Numbered from the stretch's first letter, positions 56,901 to 63,617 are shown. The stretch: 64,000 nucleotides of DNA from Pragia fontium DSM 5563 = ATCC 49100 (GCF_900112475.1 NZ_FOLW01000004.1:1-64000), one strand, 5' to 3'. The notes: generated by a model not told the origin, from the sequence alone. A program made the numbers and translations.

Positions 56901-58592
56901 TCGATAGCGCCGCTAGATTTGCAAGGCTTGTTGGATGGCAATCTGACCGTTGGCGTATCGGCTAAAGATGCGGCAGGCAATACGGCTTCGGCCAGTGCAG
57001 GATTACAGGTTTCAATCCATGCACTGCCGACGTTGACGCTGGACAGTATTTTTAGCGACGGTGGATTGAATGCCAATGACATCCTGAGTGCTCAGGTGAT
57101 CAGCGGTCATTCAACAAATGCGGCGGGATCTACGGTACAAGTCACGCTGGCCGGTGTCACTTATAGTGCCACGGTCGCGGCAGATGGAAGCTGGGCGCTG
57201 AGCGTGCCGTCATCGGCTCTGTCTGGACTGGCCGACGGTAATTTCAACATTGGCGCTACGCTGACTAACGTACTTGGCAATGTTGCCAGTACCAGTGGCG
57301 TATTGGATGTCATTACCCAGACTTTACCGAATATTACGCTGGGTTCGATATTTGGCGGCGATGGATTCCTCAATATCTCTGAGGCTGGCATCATTCAGAC
57401 GCTGGGCGGGACGGTGACTAACGCGGCTGGTGGCAGCGTAACGGTAACATTAGGCACCACCAACTATAACGCCACGGTGAATCCGGACGGTACTTGGTCG
57501 CTGAATTTACCACCAAGCGTCTTGGATGCACTGAATGATGGAACATTACACGTTGGTGTTACCGTCACTGATAAGGTTGGCAACAGTAAAACCATCGATG
57601 GTGGCGATATCGTGGTTAAACTGAATCCACCACTGCTGTCATATAACCCATTGACTACGCTGAACATTAGCAACTTATTGACTAAGGGACTCACCATCGG
57701 TGGCGGTTCACTCAATCTGCTGCCTAACTCCGAGGTGAAAATCTCATTGCTCAACATTGCTTCAGTAACGGCGCGTACCGATGCCAATGGTAACTGGAGC
57801 GCCACGCTTAGCCTGACACTGTTGCAACTGCTGTCGTTGAATCTATTGACGCCTATTCTGGAGTTGTCCGCACAAGATCAGGCAGGGAATATTTTTGAGG
57901 CCACATTAGGTCTGGGAACTGCGCTGACTCTGCCAGCGCCAGAACCAACGCTGCTGGCTGCACCAATGATGGAATCTCTGGTGTTGGATACATCGACGGA
58001 TTCCTTGAATACGACGACCAACAACAGTCTGTCAACGAGCACCAGCTCTTTAGCACCGGAGGATAATACGTCTAGCGGTACGCAAACCACATCAACCTCG
58101 ACTACCTTTACCATTGGTGGCGTAACGATTGATTTGGCCGACGGTAGCCATAACAGTGGTGAGTCGGTGCAGGGTAGCAGCGGCAATGATGTGATTCACC
58201 TTAGCTCGCTGGGCTTTACCTCTATCGATGGTGGAACGGGTATCGATACCTTGATTCTGGAAGGCTCTAATATGAATCTGGATCTTACCCAACTGGCAGG
58301 CAAGATTGCCGGTATCGAAATCTTCGATTTGGGCAGCGGTGGCAACAACAGTATTACCTTGGACCTGCAGGAGTCATTAACCGTGAAGGATACCGCGCAG
58401 GATCAACTGCTGATTAAAGGCTCCGCAGGGGATCAGGTGAATTTGGTACACGGACAGGGTGATATCTGGAATGTCAGTGGTCAGAGCGTGGTTAACGGCG
58501 TGATTTACGATGTTTATCATAACTCATCTCAAGGCATGAATACCTTAGGCGATGTTCTGGTACAGCAAGGTTTACACGTCAATTTAGTTTAA
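44955..58592 (+). CDS. Giant BapA/SiiE-type Ig-like repeat adhesin secreted by type I system
   Basis: Surface adhesin of 4545 residues. Residues 1-120 form a BapA-type prefix domain (VVAQGSGAQLAHYSQGS through MKDGSTVRYQRFFF). Next comes an Ala/Gly-rich hydrophobic segment (about 131-155) and a poly-Gly hinge (GGGGGGG, near 155-161). Then I count 41 Ig-like modules of about 101 residues each (residues 176-4331), most with DG/NG-x-W-x-V near the middle and D-x-AGN near the end. The C-terminal 210 residues are Ser/Thr-rich, then carry RTX-like GSSGNDVIHL and GGTGIDTLIL, ending in a type I secretion signal region. There is no Sec signal peptide. The next three genes encode the matching exporter, in the order of Salmonella bapABCD. 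Likely role: biofilm formation or host/surface attachment. The start has a GAGGTGG ribosome site. Confidence 0.94.
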   Translation: MAQENNVLGTVDVVAQGSGAQLAHYSQGSRVITLTQSSVVKIHGNPDLVASYERQGDDLIVHMKDGSTVRYQRFFFLDQNGEHSELIFVDDNEAYRAIFPLADLPGPATAEAISPTYAAVTGSLFEGSDLSAGALAGILAALAVGAGVAIAAGTGGGGGGGHSSNNDGGGVAEPKAPTVKITALGGDDKLNQADVQVSQLITGTTTNVEAGQTVTVTLNGKTYTTQVAADGSWQVSVPAADLQNLAQGTGTIQVSVSNQAGQTGQDSHAITVDTVPPTVTISAFAGDNILDSAERSAFQIISGTAVGAEGRTVTITLGSKTYTAVVDAEGHWTTSVSSVDLQGLADGNYTLSAKVSDAAGNSATANESITVVSTEPAISINTFAGDDIINSAESKTGQVLSGDTVNVESGSAVRITISNDNPLTRIPGGSNSQTFLAEVDLDGTWHIVIPPGSLEQLFNGPHTITAVVTNGAGQTAESTHTITVDTSLSGIAIDIVSSDDYLSATEATQVLAINGVTSGVPAGTHVTVMLNGKSYDAVVDVAGNWSVGVPPADLKLLADGVITVTATVVSSGNTYTADHPFTVLTHQSPQPTLNSPFGDGILNLAESGVNQIISGTTGITGAGQSVVVTLGGVSYVAFVNAAGQWSVLIPAKDLQALSDGNASLSVKVTDVAGNPGELNGSVVVDTTAPTLAVKAFAGDNILTASEETGGQILSGSASIADHGKTVMITLNGVSYQATVGIDGSWSVNIPATDLQKLSDGSHTINMSLTDAAGNTTQTTLPFDVKNSLPTLAIHTFAGDDILNNVEAKVNQTLSGTTTNAETGSLITVVLNGQVYTTHVLADGSWSIILPAAELSVLSQGNTTIQVSVTDLAGQTVQSSHDFTVVNGVSGIAINTVAGDDYLNQTEAQSPVMISGSTSQVNVGQPVTITLNGKEYIALVLPDGSWQAEISPQDLSALQDGTATITVSVIDQHGNTLSSSHDFNVLTHTLPDPSINTPFGDNVLNALETQSAQLLSGTTGISGAGQTVVVHFNNVDYNAIVDVNGNWSLSLSPSQLQQISEGPLQFGVTVTDIAGNQSEVVATTSIDTLAPVLTVNPFTGDDRINIAEAQIDQTLSGTAIGAEAGQTVDITLNGKHYSAIVDASGNWSVNIPGADLQALPDGNLTIQLSVADKAGNQTTSQHDILSSGNPLYPPVISIDSFASNDVLDGAEQQTDQWVRGVAYYVETGQTVTLTFDGKTYQGVVDATGHWAIKVPSADLALLSDGSYTLQASVSDLSGNIGIDSHNIIVNTQLGSLAVNAITGDDLVNLSEAELGLTISGTSVGVPAGTNNLTIMLNGKTYVTSVLANGTWSYHIPAIDAQAIADGGASVVVSALNDAGNPVSSTHDFTVITHALPDVTMNTPFGDGVLNLQEANSVQTLSGSTGVLGNGQSVTVNIGGQDYTGTVDSQGNWSVTLPAGSLALVDNGQLPITVTVNDITGNSDTLVSNVQVDKASPSLNVNDISGDNTINAAEALAPIEVSGTASLDVVGQTVSITLPNGMTYTGVVGVGGIWSITIPAGDLSNIPDGQLVLTASISDPAGNTTTLDVPVQLNASAANQPTIHVNITSGDDYINAAESQLALVISGTTIHVAANQQVTITLNGKTYQADVLADGSWSYNVPAEDVQQLPDGKLTINATVNDTSGNVAQGSRDVTVITDAENLPQIQVNVVADDDVINAQEAQSTVTISGTTQNVTEGQTVTVTLHNVTYTAIVDASGNWSVDVPADQIQDLPQGAQNITVQVSDVAENSVSTTHGISVDTLPPLLEVDVVADNNILNFVEASLGQILSGMTEPGLTVHISINGAEVAQVTADGTGHWQLEISGTDLLSLPQGANSIELSVTDAAGNTSTLPIELLVGTSNLPTLTLDQPFTDGLLNIAEATAGGTLTGLATNLPANTAVNVMIGNQSFTGTVDADGHWSVSIPENVLLSLADGTTSISVTASDSFGNEASANGSLVALVNLSPIAEITTPLFIDNILNLAEATSGQILTGNSGLVGAGQTVLITLDGQTYTGTVDNLGNWSVPLPPAVLLALADSSHSVSVTLSDAAGNTTVSAPVNFSADTHNLPSLHINVISEDNYINANEAQAKLVISGTTTFVEADQQVTILLNGKTYTATVQADGRWSYEIPAEDVLLLPDGPLNINASVTDTGGNPAQDVHVVTVIATAANLPQIFINAVAENDIINQLESQSSVTISGFTHNVSEGQIITITLNGIPYPIAVDALGHWSVNVSATDVQNLPQGSQNISVQVSDIAGNDITVLHAIQVDTLPPLLSVSDITLDNVLNLAAALAGQVLSGTTDAGLTVNITINGVTTQVTADGSGHWQLSLSAAELLALPQGDVSIGLSVTDSAGNTTTTALDLTIATGNLPTLTLDQPFTDGLLNIAEATAGGSLSGLATNLAANTPISVTIGNQQFSGIVTADGHWSVNIPAGALLLLADGLTSISVTAADSFGNPASANGSLTALVHLQPTASLSVPLFIDNVLNLAEATVGQVLTGTSGLVGGGQSVFITLDGQQYPGLVDALGNWTVLLPPATLLALADSGHTISVTLTDAAGNTTTSTGVNFTSVIHTLPAPTLDLPFTDGILNFSEASSGGELTGSTHITGAGQTVTISINGVLLTADVDNNGNWSLPLDSATLLGLPDGTWPITITATDSAGNKVSVVQSVDVLTHTLPNATINTPFVDGLLSIAEANAVGGQVISGNTGITGAGQTVVVTIDGVPQTVVVLPTGQWSVALDSTALNTLGGGSHDIHVSVTDSAGNNSQQDLSFNSLLTAPTPVINLPFGDGILNLSEAGQIAIVTGITGIVGGGQGVTLKVDLNGITYPATVDVNGNWSVSIPANALSALGNGTHSLSVTATDAAGNSTTVSQSFSTQFTLPQPTLATPFDDSYLNISEASSGQTITGLLNVVGDPTKATVTVTVGGVPHTATVYANGTWSLDLSSSDLITLGSGDKAIVVSVTDEALNTNSTTSYAHFSLTPPTITVNPFAGDNTLNYAESQQTQILSGMTTNVEFGQTVTIMIGGKSFTTTVGLDGSWSLAIAPVDLATLTSGTINVSVEDIAGNSAAAPSVNLTVNNAVPTPFLTLDPVAVDNAFNLTESLQPSVTISGTAALSMIGETVTLTLGGLIIPPTIIGLDGRWSITIPGGIALLPDGVYTLTATATSLLVETASTSTSILVDRIPPTLTVGTFAGNDVLNGTEAASAQILSGTGSEIGSSVTITLNGHTYHAVIQANGSWSVPISSADLSSLPQGTQNIVVTLVDKAGNVTTVPHPITVDTVAPLLSVDVLGVGDVLTAAEILLGLPLGGKGNPGDTVTVKLGPLTLTALVDGNGDWHVNFPTLQLQTLVDGPQVINVSVGDAAGNVTSVNIGLDVALNSSLGAGVDDVFGSDGILNLVESLLTQTLTGTATGDYNGAVVSVTLLGQTFTANVGNNGKWSINLTPDLWQGLTANTLDLDFSITDANGNVVNQIVHTKLALTDLPIINSIVAFEDNFLNQLEAGASQLISGTIGNMAPGTTVSVTLGTKTYTNVTVDANGSWSVSIPPLDLAALQDGLTKVSVAVTDAGGNVVQQSIDLGVITHNLPVIHLNPLFGDGILSLNDLLGALSIGGTATGLAGQVIDINIAGVPTLNATVGSDGSWSVALTPSVIQILQGLGSGNITVSVTANDVAGNPATASAGLKLDLLAPVLDTISLFDNGLLNALDATTAQVISGTVANAPEGSTVSVALGGKIFTALTLANGTFQITVQPSDLTQLPDGSLTANITITTPDGNTNTIGANLLVGLKNLPVVTLDSLFDGDGFLNQAESAVAQLISGKVTNLTSGTIQVNVGGNLLNATINPDGTWSTSVSGSILSLLPDGPLNISATVTDAVGNTNTASASLSTIIHNLPTISIGSIFGDGLLGVGDLLTSQLISGTVTNLTAGTQLTITLGGSTYQTTVDSNGKWSLSIAPLDLQGLLDGNLTVGVSAKDAAGNTASASAGLQVSIHALPTLTLDSIFSDGGLNANDILSAQVISGHSTNAAGSTVQVTLAGVTYSATVAADGSWALSVPSSALSGLADGNFNIGATLTNVLGNVASTSGVLDVITQTLPNITLGSIFGGDGFLNISEAGIIQTLGGTVTNAAGGSVTVTLGTTNYNATVNPDGTWSLNLPPSVLDALNDGTLHVGVTVTDKVGNSKTIDGGDIVVKLNPPLLSYNPLTTLNISNLLTKGLTIGGGSLNLLPNSEVKISLLNIASVTARTDANGNWSATLSLTLLQLLSLNLLTPILELSAQDQAGNIFEATLGLGTALTLPAPEPTLLAAPMMESLVLDTSTDSLNTTTNNSLSTSTSSLAPEDNTSSGTQTTSTSTTFTIGGVTIDLADGSHNSGESVQGSSGNDVIHLSSLGFTSIDGGTGIDTLILEGSNMNLDLTQLAGKIAGIEIFDLGSGGNNSITLDLQESLTVKDTAQDQLLIKGSAGDQVNLVHGQGDIWNVSGQSVVNGVIYDVYHNSSQGMNTLGDVLVQQGLHVNLV
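46419..49748 (+). repeat. Four-module higher-order period (modules 4-14)
   Basis: Modules 4, 8 and 12 start SGIAID, SGIAIN and GSLAVN (46419, 47619, 48831) and are each followed by a PFGD-type module, then an FAGDN/FTGDD type. The spacing is 1200 and 1212 bp, i.e. four modules per unit; the third unit is cut to three modules. Confidence 0.75.
49749..52781 (+). repeat. Tandem duplication of a five-module block
   Basis: Block 1 (49749-51266, modules 15-19) and block 2 (51267-52781, modules 20-24) are adjacent and about 1.5 kb each. Corresponding modules match one to one: 17 and 22 both lack the usual middle strand, and 18 and 23 both start PTLTLDQPFTDGLLNIAEAT. Confidence 0.85.
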
Positions 58593-58602
58593 CTAGCCAG
58601 TA

Positions 58603-58631
58603 TACCGGTGCGGCTGATTGTCGCACCGGTA
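58603..58631 (+). other. Hairpin between adhesin and exporter genes
   Basis: TACCGGTGCG pairs perfectly with CGCACCGGTA over a 9-base loop, 11 bases after the adhesin stop. No T-run follows on the plus strand. It may cause partial termination or protect the 13.6-kb mRNA and lower exporter expression. Confidence 0.5.
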
Positions 58632-58757
58632 AATACGGGGGAACCATTTGATATTCACGTTATTTAAGGAGTGATAAAGCAAACAGCATCACGGTATTTT
58701 AAGCGTTAGGCATGTAACACTATTATTTATAACAATCATCACCTTAAGGTGGGATAA

Positions 58758-60155
58758 ATGAAGTGCATCAAGTATGGGTTACTCTCTGGGCAGAGTAGTA
58801 AGAAGTTGAAATATCGTCGACGTTTTTGGCTGTATGGAAGTTTAAGCTGTTGGTTATTGATTGCCTCTCCACTGGTCTATGCTGATGATGAGTATCAGTG
58901 GCAAGCTGCACCCAGCGAGCAGCAACTGGACAGCCTTTCTATTCATGAAGCTATTTTGCGGGCGTTTGGTCGTAACCCGCAAATTGCTCAGGCGGCTGCC
59001 CAAATTCGGGTAGGAAATGCCAATCTGACCGGTGCCGAAAGCGCTTGGTTTCCACAAGTGTCCTTACAAGGCGGCGTGGGTCGTACGCATCAAACGGATT
59101 CATCTGGTTCGTTAAATAATAATGGTTCGCTTGGTGTCAACTTGAAACAGTTGATCTACGATTTTGGTAAAACCGGCGGCAGCATTGATGAGCAACAAAA
59201 CCTGACGGAAGCCTATAACTACCAACTATATAGTACGCTCAACAACGTCGGGCAGCTGACGCTACAGAGTTATTTACAGGTAAAACGCTATCAGGAACTG
59301 GCTTTGGCCGCTCAGCGTAATTTAGCCTCACTTAAAACGGTGCGGGATATGGCTAAAATGCGCGCGGATGCCGGATTAAGCTCACAGTCGGATGTGTTAC
59401 AGGCGGATAGCCGCATTGATGGCATGAATGCCACTTATCAGCAATATCAGGCGCAGGTGCGTTCATCACAGGCGGTCTTGATGGCGCTAACAGGCGTGAT
59501 GGCGGACACCTTGCCAGACTTACCCAAGAATCTACTCAATCAAAAAATCACCATAAAATCTTTACCCTACCAGCAAAATAATGCGGTTCGCAGCGCACAG
59601 GCTAAACAGTCAGCGGCAGAACAACGTATTCGACAGGCTAAGGCGCAGTATTGGCCAACGGTTTCGGTGCAAGCCGGGCGTACCCGTTATGGCGACAACA
59701 ATGGTTCCTATTGGGACGATCGCGTGCAATTAGTGGTAGATGCGCCGCTTTATCAGGGCGGGGCAACCGGCGCTAAAGTTGAGGCTGCCGAAGGGGATCG
59801 CCAAAATTCGTTGGCTGAACTGGAAGCCAGTAAGTTGGATGTGAATCAAAAGGCCTCTACCGCTTATGCCGATCTGATTGGTGCACAACAGCGCCAACAG
59901 GCCAGTGAAGCTCAACAGTCTAGTGCGGTGCAGGCGCGTAGCGTCTATCAGGATGAATACCGTCTGAGTAAACGCAGTCTGAACGATTTACTGAGCGTGG
60001 AGCAGGATGTATTACAGGCTGAGAATGCGGCGATTACCGCACGTTACGATGCCTGGGATGCCGCGGTGCGTTATGCCGGGGCAGTTGACAACTTGTTGGA
60101 TATGCTAGGGATTGAACGCCAGAAAGTGACTGGCGATACCTTACCCGAGCTTTGA
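58758..60155 (+). CDS. TolC-like outer membrane channel of the adhesin exporter
   Basis: Outer-membrane efflux protein of 465 residues. A long signal sequence (about 1-42: RRRFWLYGSLSCWLLIASPLVYA, cut here before DDEYQ) is followed by two structural repeats of the TolC fold. Typical stretches are LSIHEAILRAFGRNPQIAQAAAQI, LKQLIYDFGKTG, AQYWPTVSVQAG and the second-repeat KRSLNDLLSVEQD. It forms the trimeric channel-tunnel with the ABC protein and HlyD-like adaptor encoded next. Position equals that of bapB. AAGGTGGG precedes the ATG and the ABC gene follows after 10 bp. Confidence 0.93.
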   Translation: MKCIKYGLLSGQSSKKLKYRRRFWLYGSLSCWLLIASPLVYADDEYQWQAAPSEQQLDSLSIHEAILRAFGRNPQIAQAAAQIRVGNANLTGAESAWFPQVSLQGGVGRTHQTDSSGSLNNNGSLGVNLKQLIYDFGKTGGSIDEQQNLTEAYNYQLYSTLNNVGQLTLQSYLQVKRYQELALAAQRNLASLKTVRDMAKMRADAGLSSQSDVLQADSRIDGMNATYQQYQAQVRSSQAVLMALTGVMADTLPDLPKNLLNQKITIKSLPYQQNNAVRSAQAKQSAAEQRIRQAKAQYWPTVSVQAGRTRYGDNNGSYWDDRVQLVVDAPLYQGGATGAKVEAAEGDRQNSLAELEASKLDVNQKASTAYADLIGAQQRQQASEAQQSSAVQARSVYQDEYRLSKRSLNDLLSVEQDVLQAENAAITARYDAWDAAVRYAGAVDNLLDMLGIERQKVTGDTLPEL

Positions 60156-60165
60156 GGATGAGATA

Positions 60166-62304
60166 ATGGCGCAATATCCTAATTCTGACAGTTGGATTAC
60201 AGCGATGGCCCGGGCTGCCGGGCGTTTTGGTATGACAACCGATCTTCCTGCGATACGTCAGCAGATGCATTGGTATGAAAATTTACCGTTGCCGCGTCGT
60301 CTGGAGCGACTGAGTGGCTTAATGGGGCTACAGGCAAAAATATTATCCGCATCTAAAGTGCACTGGCGTGATGAAATTTTACCGGTTATGGCACAGCTAC
60401 AGGATGGTTCATTGATCATCCTCGAAGCGTTAGATGCGGAACAGCGGGTGATGTATTGGCTGGGCGAAAGCGGCGATCTGATACGGGAAGAACCGTTAGA
60501 GGAATTGCTAAAGCGTATTCAGCCAGACGTTGTGTTGTTGGGGATCGCAAATCGTGGACAGGATTCACGCATCGACGAATTCGTACAGCCGTATCGTAAG
60601 CATTGGTTCTGGCATCACTTTCGCCACGCTGGGCGGCAGTTGGGGGAGATCTCCCTGGCGTCGATTATTAGTAACGTTTTAGCGCTGGCAGGCATTTTGT
60701 TCTCGATGCAGGTTTATGACCGAGTGATCCCCGCGCAGTCCTATCCTACGCTATGGGTATTGTTTGTTGGGGTAATGTTTGCGGCGGCGCTGGAATTTGT
60801 CATCCGTTTGTCCCGTACCCATATTTCTGATTTGATGGGTAAACATATCGATCTGAAAGTTTCTTCGATGTTTTTTGCCCGCGCGTTATCCATCAAGAAC
60901 GACGCGCGGCCTAAATCAACCGGTTCGTTTATCTCCCAACTGCGTGAAATTGACCAGGTCAGAGAACTCCTCACTTCAACCACGGTAGGGGCGGCGCTGG
61001 ATATGCCGTTTGTACTGCTGTTTTTGGCGATCATGGCGGCAGTCGGTGGAGAACTGGTGATTATTCCGATTATGGCGATTCCGCTGATCGTGATTCCTGG
61101 CATCTTGGTGCAATGGCCGATGGCAAAATTAGCCAAAGAAGGGATGCGTGAAAGTGCGATACGTAATGCGGTGCTGGTGGAGTCTATTGAAGGGGTTGAG
61201 GATATCAAGGCGTTACAGGCTGAACCCTATTTTCAACGCCAGTGGGAACAGACCCATGCGGTGAGTGCCGCCATCGGCATGAAACAGCGGATTTGGGGGG
61301 CTCGGTTAAGCGGTTGGGCTTCCACGGTGCAGCAGATTACCTTTGCCAGCATGCTGGTGTTCGGCGCTTATTTGGTACTGAACGGCGATATTACCACCGG
61401 TACCATGGTGGCCTGTAGCCTGTTGTCTTCACGCACTATCGCGCCATTAATGCAGCTTACTATGGTGTTTTCACGCTGGCAGCATGCGAAAAGTGCCATG
61501 ACCGGGCTGAATGACCTGCTAAAAAAACCGTTGGATCGTGATGCTGAAAAAAAGATGGCGCATTGTCCGGTATTGGCCGGACATTACCAAGTCAACAATG
61601 TGCAGTACAGCTATGACGAAGAGCAGGGCGATCAGGCACTGCTGATTTCCCAGTTGGAAATTAAACCCGGTGAGCGGGTCGCCATTCTCGGCAAGGTAGG
61701 CGCCGGGAAATCTACGCTGCTACGTCTGTTAGCGGGGCAGGCTCAGGCCACGAAAGGCAAAGTGCTGGTGGATGGAGTGGATATGTCACAGGTCGATCCG
61801 GCGGATATTCGCCGTCAGGTTGGCTTCTTGTCGCAGGATTCGCGCCTGTTCTTCGGTACGTTACGCCAAAATCTTATGCTCGGACATCCTCACGCAACCG
61901 ATCAGGAACTGATCCAGGCATTGCGAATTAGCGGGGCAATAAGTTTGGTGCAGCAAGATGCCTCCAGCCTTGACCGGTTGATCAATGAAGGTGGTCGCGG
62001 ACTGTCTGGTGGTCAGCGCCAGATGGTGATGTTGAGTAGAACTATCGTACGTAATCCTCAAGTGGTGTTGTTAGATGAACCTACGGCGGCGATGGATGAA
62101 CAGTTGGAAAATTACGTGATTCAGCAATTACAAAGCTGGTTAGCAGGTCGTACGCTGGTGTTGGTCACCCATCGTCCGGCATTACTGGCGCTGGTTGACC
62201 GGATTGTAGTGATGGACGGCGGTAAAGTGATTGCCGATGGGGCGCGAGATAAGATCCTGAATCAGGCGCAGTCTAATAGCAAAGTGACGGCTGTTGTGGC
62301 ATGA
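60166..62304 (+). CDS. Type I secretion ABC transporter (permease-ATPase)
   Basis: Inner-membrane exporter of 712 residues in the HlyB/LapB/BapC group. Residues about 1-130 form a C39-like domain without the catalytic Cys, so it binds rather than cleaves substrate. TM segments cover about 160-420. The ATPase domain has Walker A GKVGAGKST near 508-516, the signature LSGGQRQ near 611, Walker B VVLLDEPTAAMD near 635-646 and the His switch in VTHRP near 667. GAGGATGAG precedes the ATG, 10 bp after the channel gene, and the adaptor gene follows after 10 bp. Its cargo is almost certainly the giant adhesin, whose C-terminal signal is of the uncleaved type. Confidence 0.95.
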   Translation: MAQYPNSDSWITAMARAAGRFGMTTDLPAIRQQMHWYENLPLPRRLERLSGLMGLQAKILSASKVHWRDEILPVMAQLQDGSLIILEALDAEQRVMYWLGESGDLIREEPLEELLKRIQPDVVLLGIANRGQDSRIDEFVQPYRKHWFWHHFRHAGRQLGEISLASIISNVLALAGILFSMQVYDRVIPAQSYPTLWVLFVGVMFAAALEFVIRLSRTHISDLMGKHIDLKVSSMFFARALSIKNDARPKSTGSFISQLREIDQVRELLTSTTVGAALDMPFVLLFLAIMAAVGGELVIIPIMAIPLIVIPGILVQWPMAKLAKEGMRESAIRNAVLVESIEGVEDIKALQAEPYFQRQWEQTHAVSAAIGMKQRIWGARLSGWASTVQQITFASMLVFGAYLVLNGDITTGTMVACSLLSSRTIAPLMQLTMVFSRWQHAKSAMTGLNDLLKKPLDRDAEKKMAHCPVLAGHYQVNNVQYSYDEEQGDQALLISQLEIKPGERVAILGKVGAGKSTLLRLLAGQAQATKGKVLVDGVDMSQVDPADIRRQVGFLSQDSRLFFGTLRQNLMLGHPHATDQELIQALRISGAISLVQQDASSLDRLINEGGRGLSGGQRQMVMLSRTIVRNPQVVLLDEPTAAMDEQLENYVIQQLQSWLAGRTLVLVTHRPALLALVDRIVVMDGGKVIADGARDKILNQAQSNSKVTAVVA

Positions 62305-62314
62305 GGATAACACG

Positions 62315-63484
62315 ATGAGCGAATTGTCGATGAAGGAAGACATGGCACGACAAGGGCGTTATTACTCGTCCGTTGTCTGGCTGACACTGTTCGGACTGGT
62401 AGTGTTCTTTATCTGGGCCTGTTTTGCCAAGCTAGATGAAGTAACGGTAGGAACGGGTAAGGTGACGCCATCGTCGCGGGCGCAGGAAATAGAAAGTCTG
62501 GATGGCGGGATTGTTGCAGAGTTGATGGTACATGAAGGGGATATTGTCAATAAAGGACAGGTACTGGCCAAGCTCGATCCTAAGCGTTTTCAGTCGAACT
62601 ATGGCGAGGCAGCATCGCGGGTGCGCACACTGCGCGCCTCAGCGGAGCGTTTACGTTCTGAGTTGACCGGAGCACCGTTGCAGTTTAGTGAAGATACCCT
62701 GCGGGAACCGGAGCTGGTAGCGCGTGAACGGCAATTGTATGAGTCTCGGCGGCGTAATCTGGACGAAACGGTGGCTAACCTGCAAAAGTCGTATAATTTG
62801 CTGGTTGATGAGTTGAGAATGACTCAGCCGCTGGTGGCGAAAGGCGCGGCTAGTCAGGTGGAAGTGATTCGCCTACAGCGTCAGGCCAGTGAACTAAAGG
62901 GAAAGATTGACGATGCCCGAAATCAATACGCGGTACGCGCCCGTGAAGAACAGGTTAAAAATAACGCTGATTTAGATGCCCAAATGGAAGTGATGGCCGG
63001 TAAAGCCGATCAGCTTGACCGTGCCACCATATTCTCACCGGTACGCGGTATTGTGAAAGATATTCAAGTCACGACGGTGGGCGGGGTGTTACAGCCTGGG
63101 GGCAAACTGATGGAAATCGTTCCCCTTGAGGATCGATTGTTGGTTGAAATGCGAATTAACCCACGGGATATTGCCTATATTCGCCCAGGCTTGCCGGCCA
63201 CGGTAAAAGTCACCGCTTATGATTCGTCGATTTATGGCAATTTGGACGGCACGGTGGAGGTGGTTTCACCGGATACTCTGCAGGATGAAGTTCGACGCGA
63301 TCAATATTATTACCGAGTGTACGTGCTGACGAAAAGTGCTGAACTGCGTAATAAATCAGGTACTCGCTTCCCCATTTTGCCGGGAATGGTGGCCAGCGTG
63401 GAGATCAAGACTGGACAGAAAAGCGTACTGGATTATTTGGTCAAGCCATTGAATAAAGTGAAAGAAGCACTACGGGAACGATAG
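62315..63484 (+). CDS. HlyD family periplasmic adaptor of the type I system
   Basis: Membrane-fusion protein of 389 residues. A single TM helix (about 21-40: SSVVWLTLFGLVVFFIWACF) anchors it in the inner membrane. The lipoyl halves are at IESLDGGIVAELMVHEGDIV and ATIFSPVRGIVKDIQVTT, with a coiled-coil hairpin between (about 95-215), followed by beta-barrel segments and PGMVASVEIKTGQKS near the end. It bridges the ABC protein and the TolC-like channel. I start at the ATG at 62315, eight bases after GAGG; a TTG start overlapping the ABC stop is less likely. Last gene of the adhesin export operon. Confidence 0.94.
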   Translation: MSELSMKEDMARQGRYYSSVVWLTLFGLVVFFIWACFAKLDEVTVGTGKVTPSSRAQEIESLDGGIVAELMVHEGDIVNKGQVLAKLDPKRFQSNYGEAASRVRTLRASAERLRSELTGAPLQFSEDTLREPELVARERQLYESRRRNLDETVANLQKSYNLLVDELRMTQPLVAKGAASQVEVIRLQRQASELKGKIDDARNQYAVRAREEQVKNNADLDAQMEVMAGKADQLDRATIFSPVRGIVKDIQVTTVGGVLQPGGKLMEIVPLEDRLLVEMRINPRDIAYIRPGLPATVKVTAYDSSIYGNLDGTVEVVSPDTLQDEVRRDQYYYRVYVLTKSAELRNKSGTRFPILPGMVASVEIKTGQKSVLDYLVKPLNKVKEALRER

Positions 63485-63561
63485 GTATCGATAATCTGTC
63501 GTTCTGCTAAAAAATACCGGTAGGTGCGCTATGTGCTAATGCTGGTTAGTGAAGACCGCGC

Positions 63562-63617
63562 CACGTCCAGCCTCGATGCTGGACGTGCTCCCTCATTCCG
63601 CCGTTAACTGAACGGCA
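63562..63617. repeat. Hairpin repeat module related to the one at the window start
   Basis: CACGTCCAGC (63562-63571) pairs perfectly with GCTGGACGTG (63578-63587). It is followed by TCCCTC and, 12 bases later, TTAACTGAACGGCAT. The same arrangement (hairpin, TCCCTC, then TTAACGTACCGGCAT) occurs at 26-77. It lies in the 269-bp gap behind the adaptor gene. Confidence 0.5.

Larger units (their letters stand above)
45480..57947 (+). repeat. Array of about 41 Ig-like modules in the adhesin
   Basis: Tandem coding repeats of about 300 bp. Many modules open with P-x-hydrophobic followed by FAGDD, PFGDG or a related sequence with an Asp pair and N-x-x-E, typical of calcium-binding linkers between Ig-like domains of SiiE/BapA proteins. 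Modules are divergent at the DNA level except within the blocks listed separately. Confidence 0.9.

Noticed and set aside
45480-57947. Many long minus-strand frames opposite the adhesin
   Set aside because: They mirror the repetitive coding strand, recur with the repeat period and resemble no known protein.
45480-57947. CRISPR-like or satellite interpretation of the long repeat array
   Set aside because: The repeats are about 300 bp, stay in one reading frame and encode Ig-like domains.
44955-58592. RTX toxin
   Set aside because: Only two RTX-like motifs at the C terminus and no toxin domain; the Ig-like array and prefix fit an adhesin.
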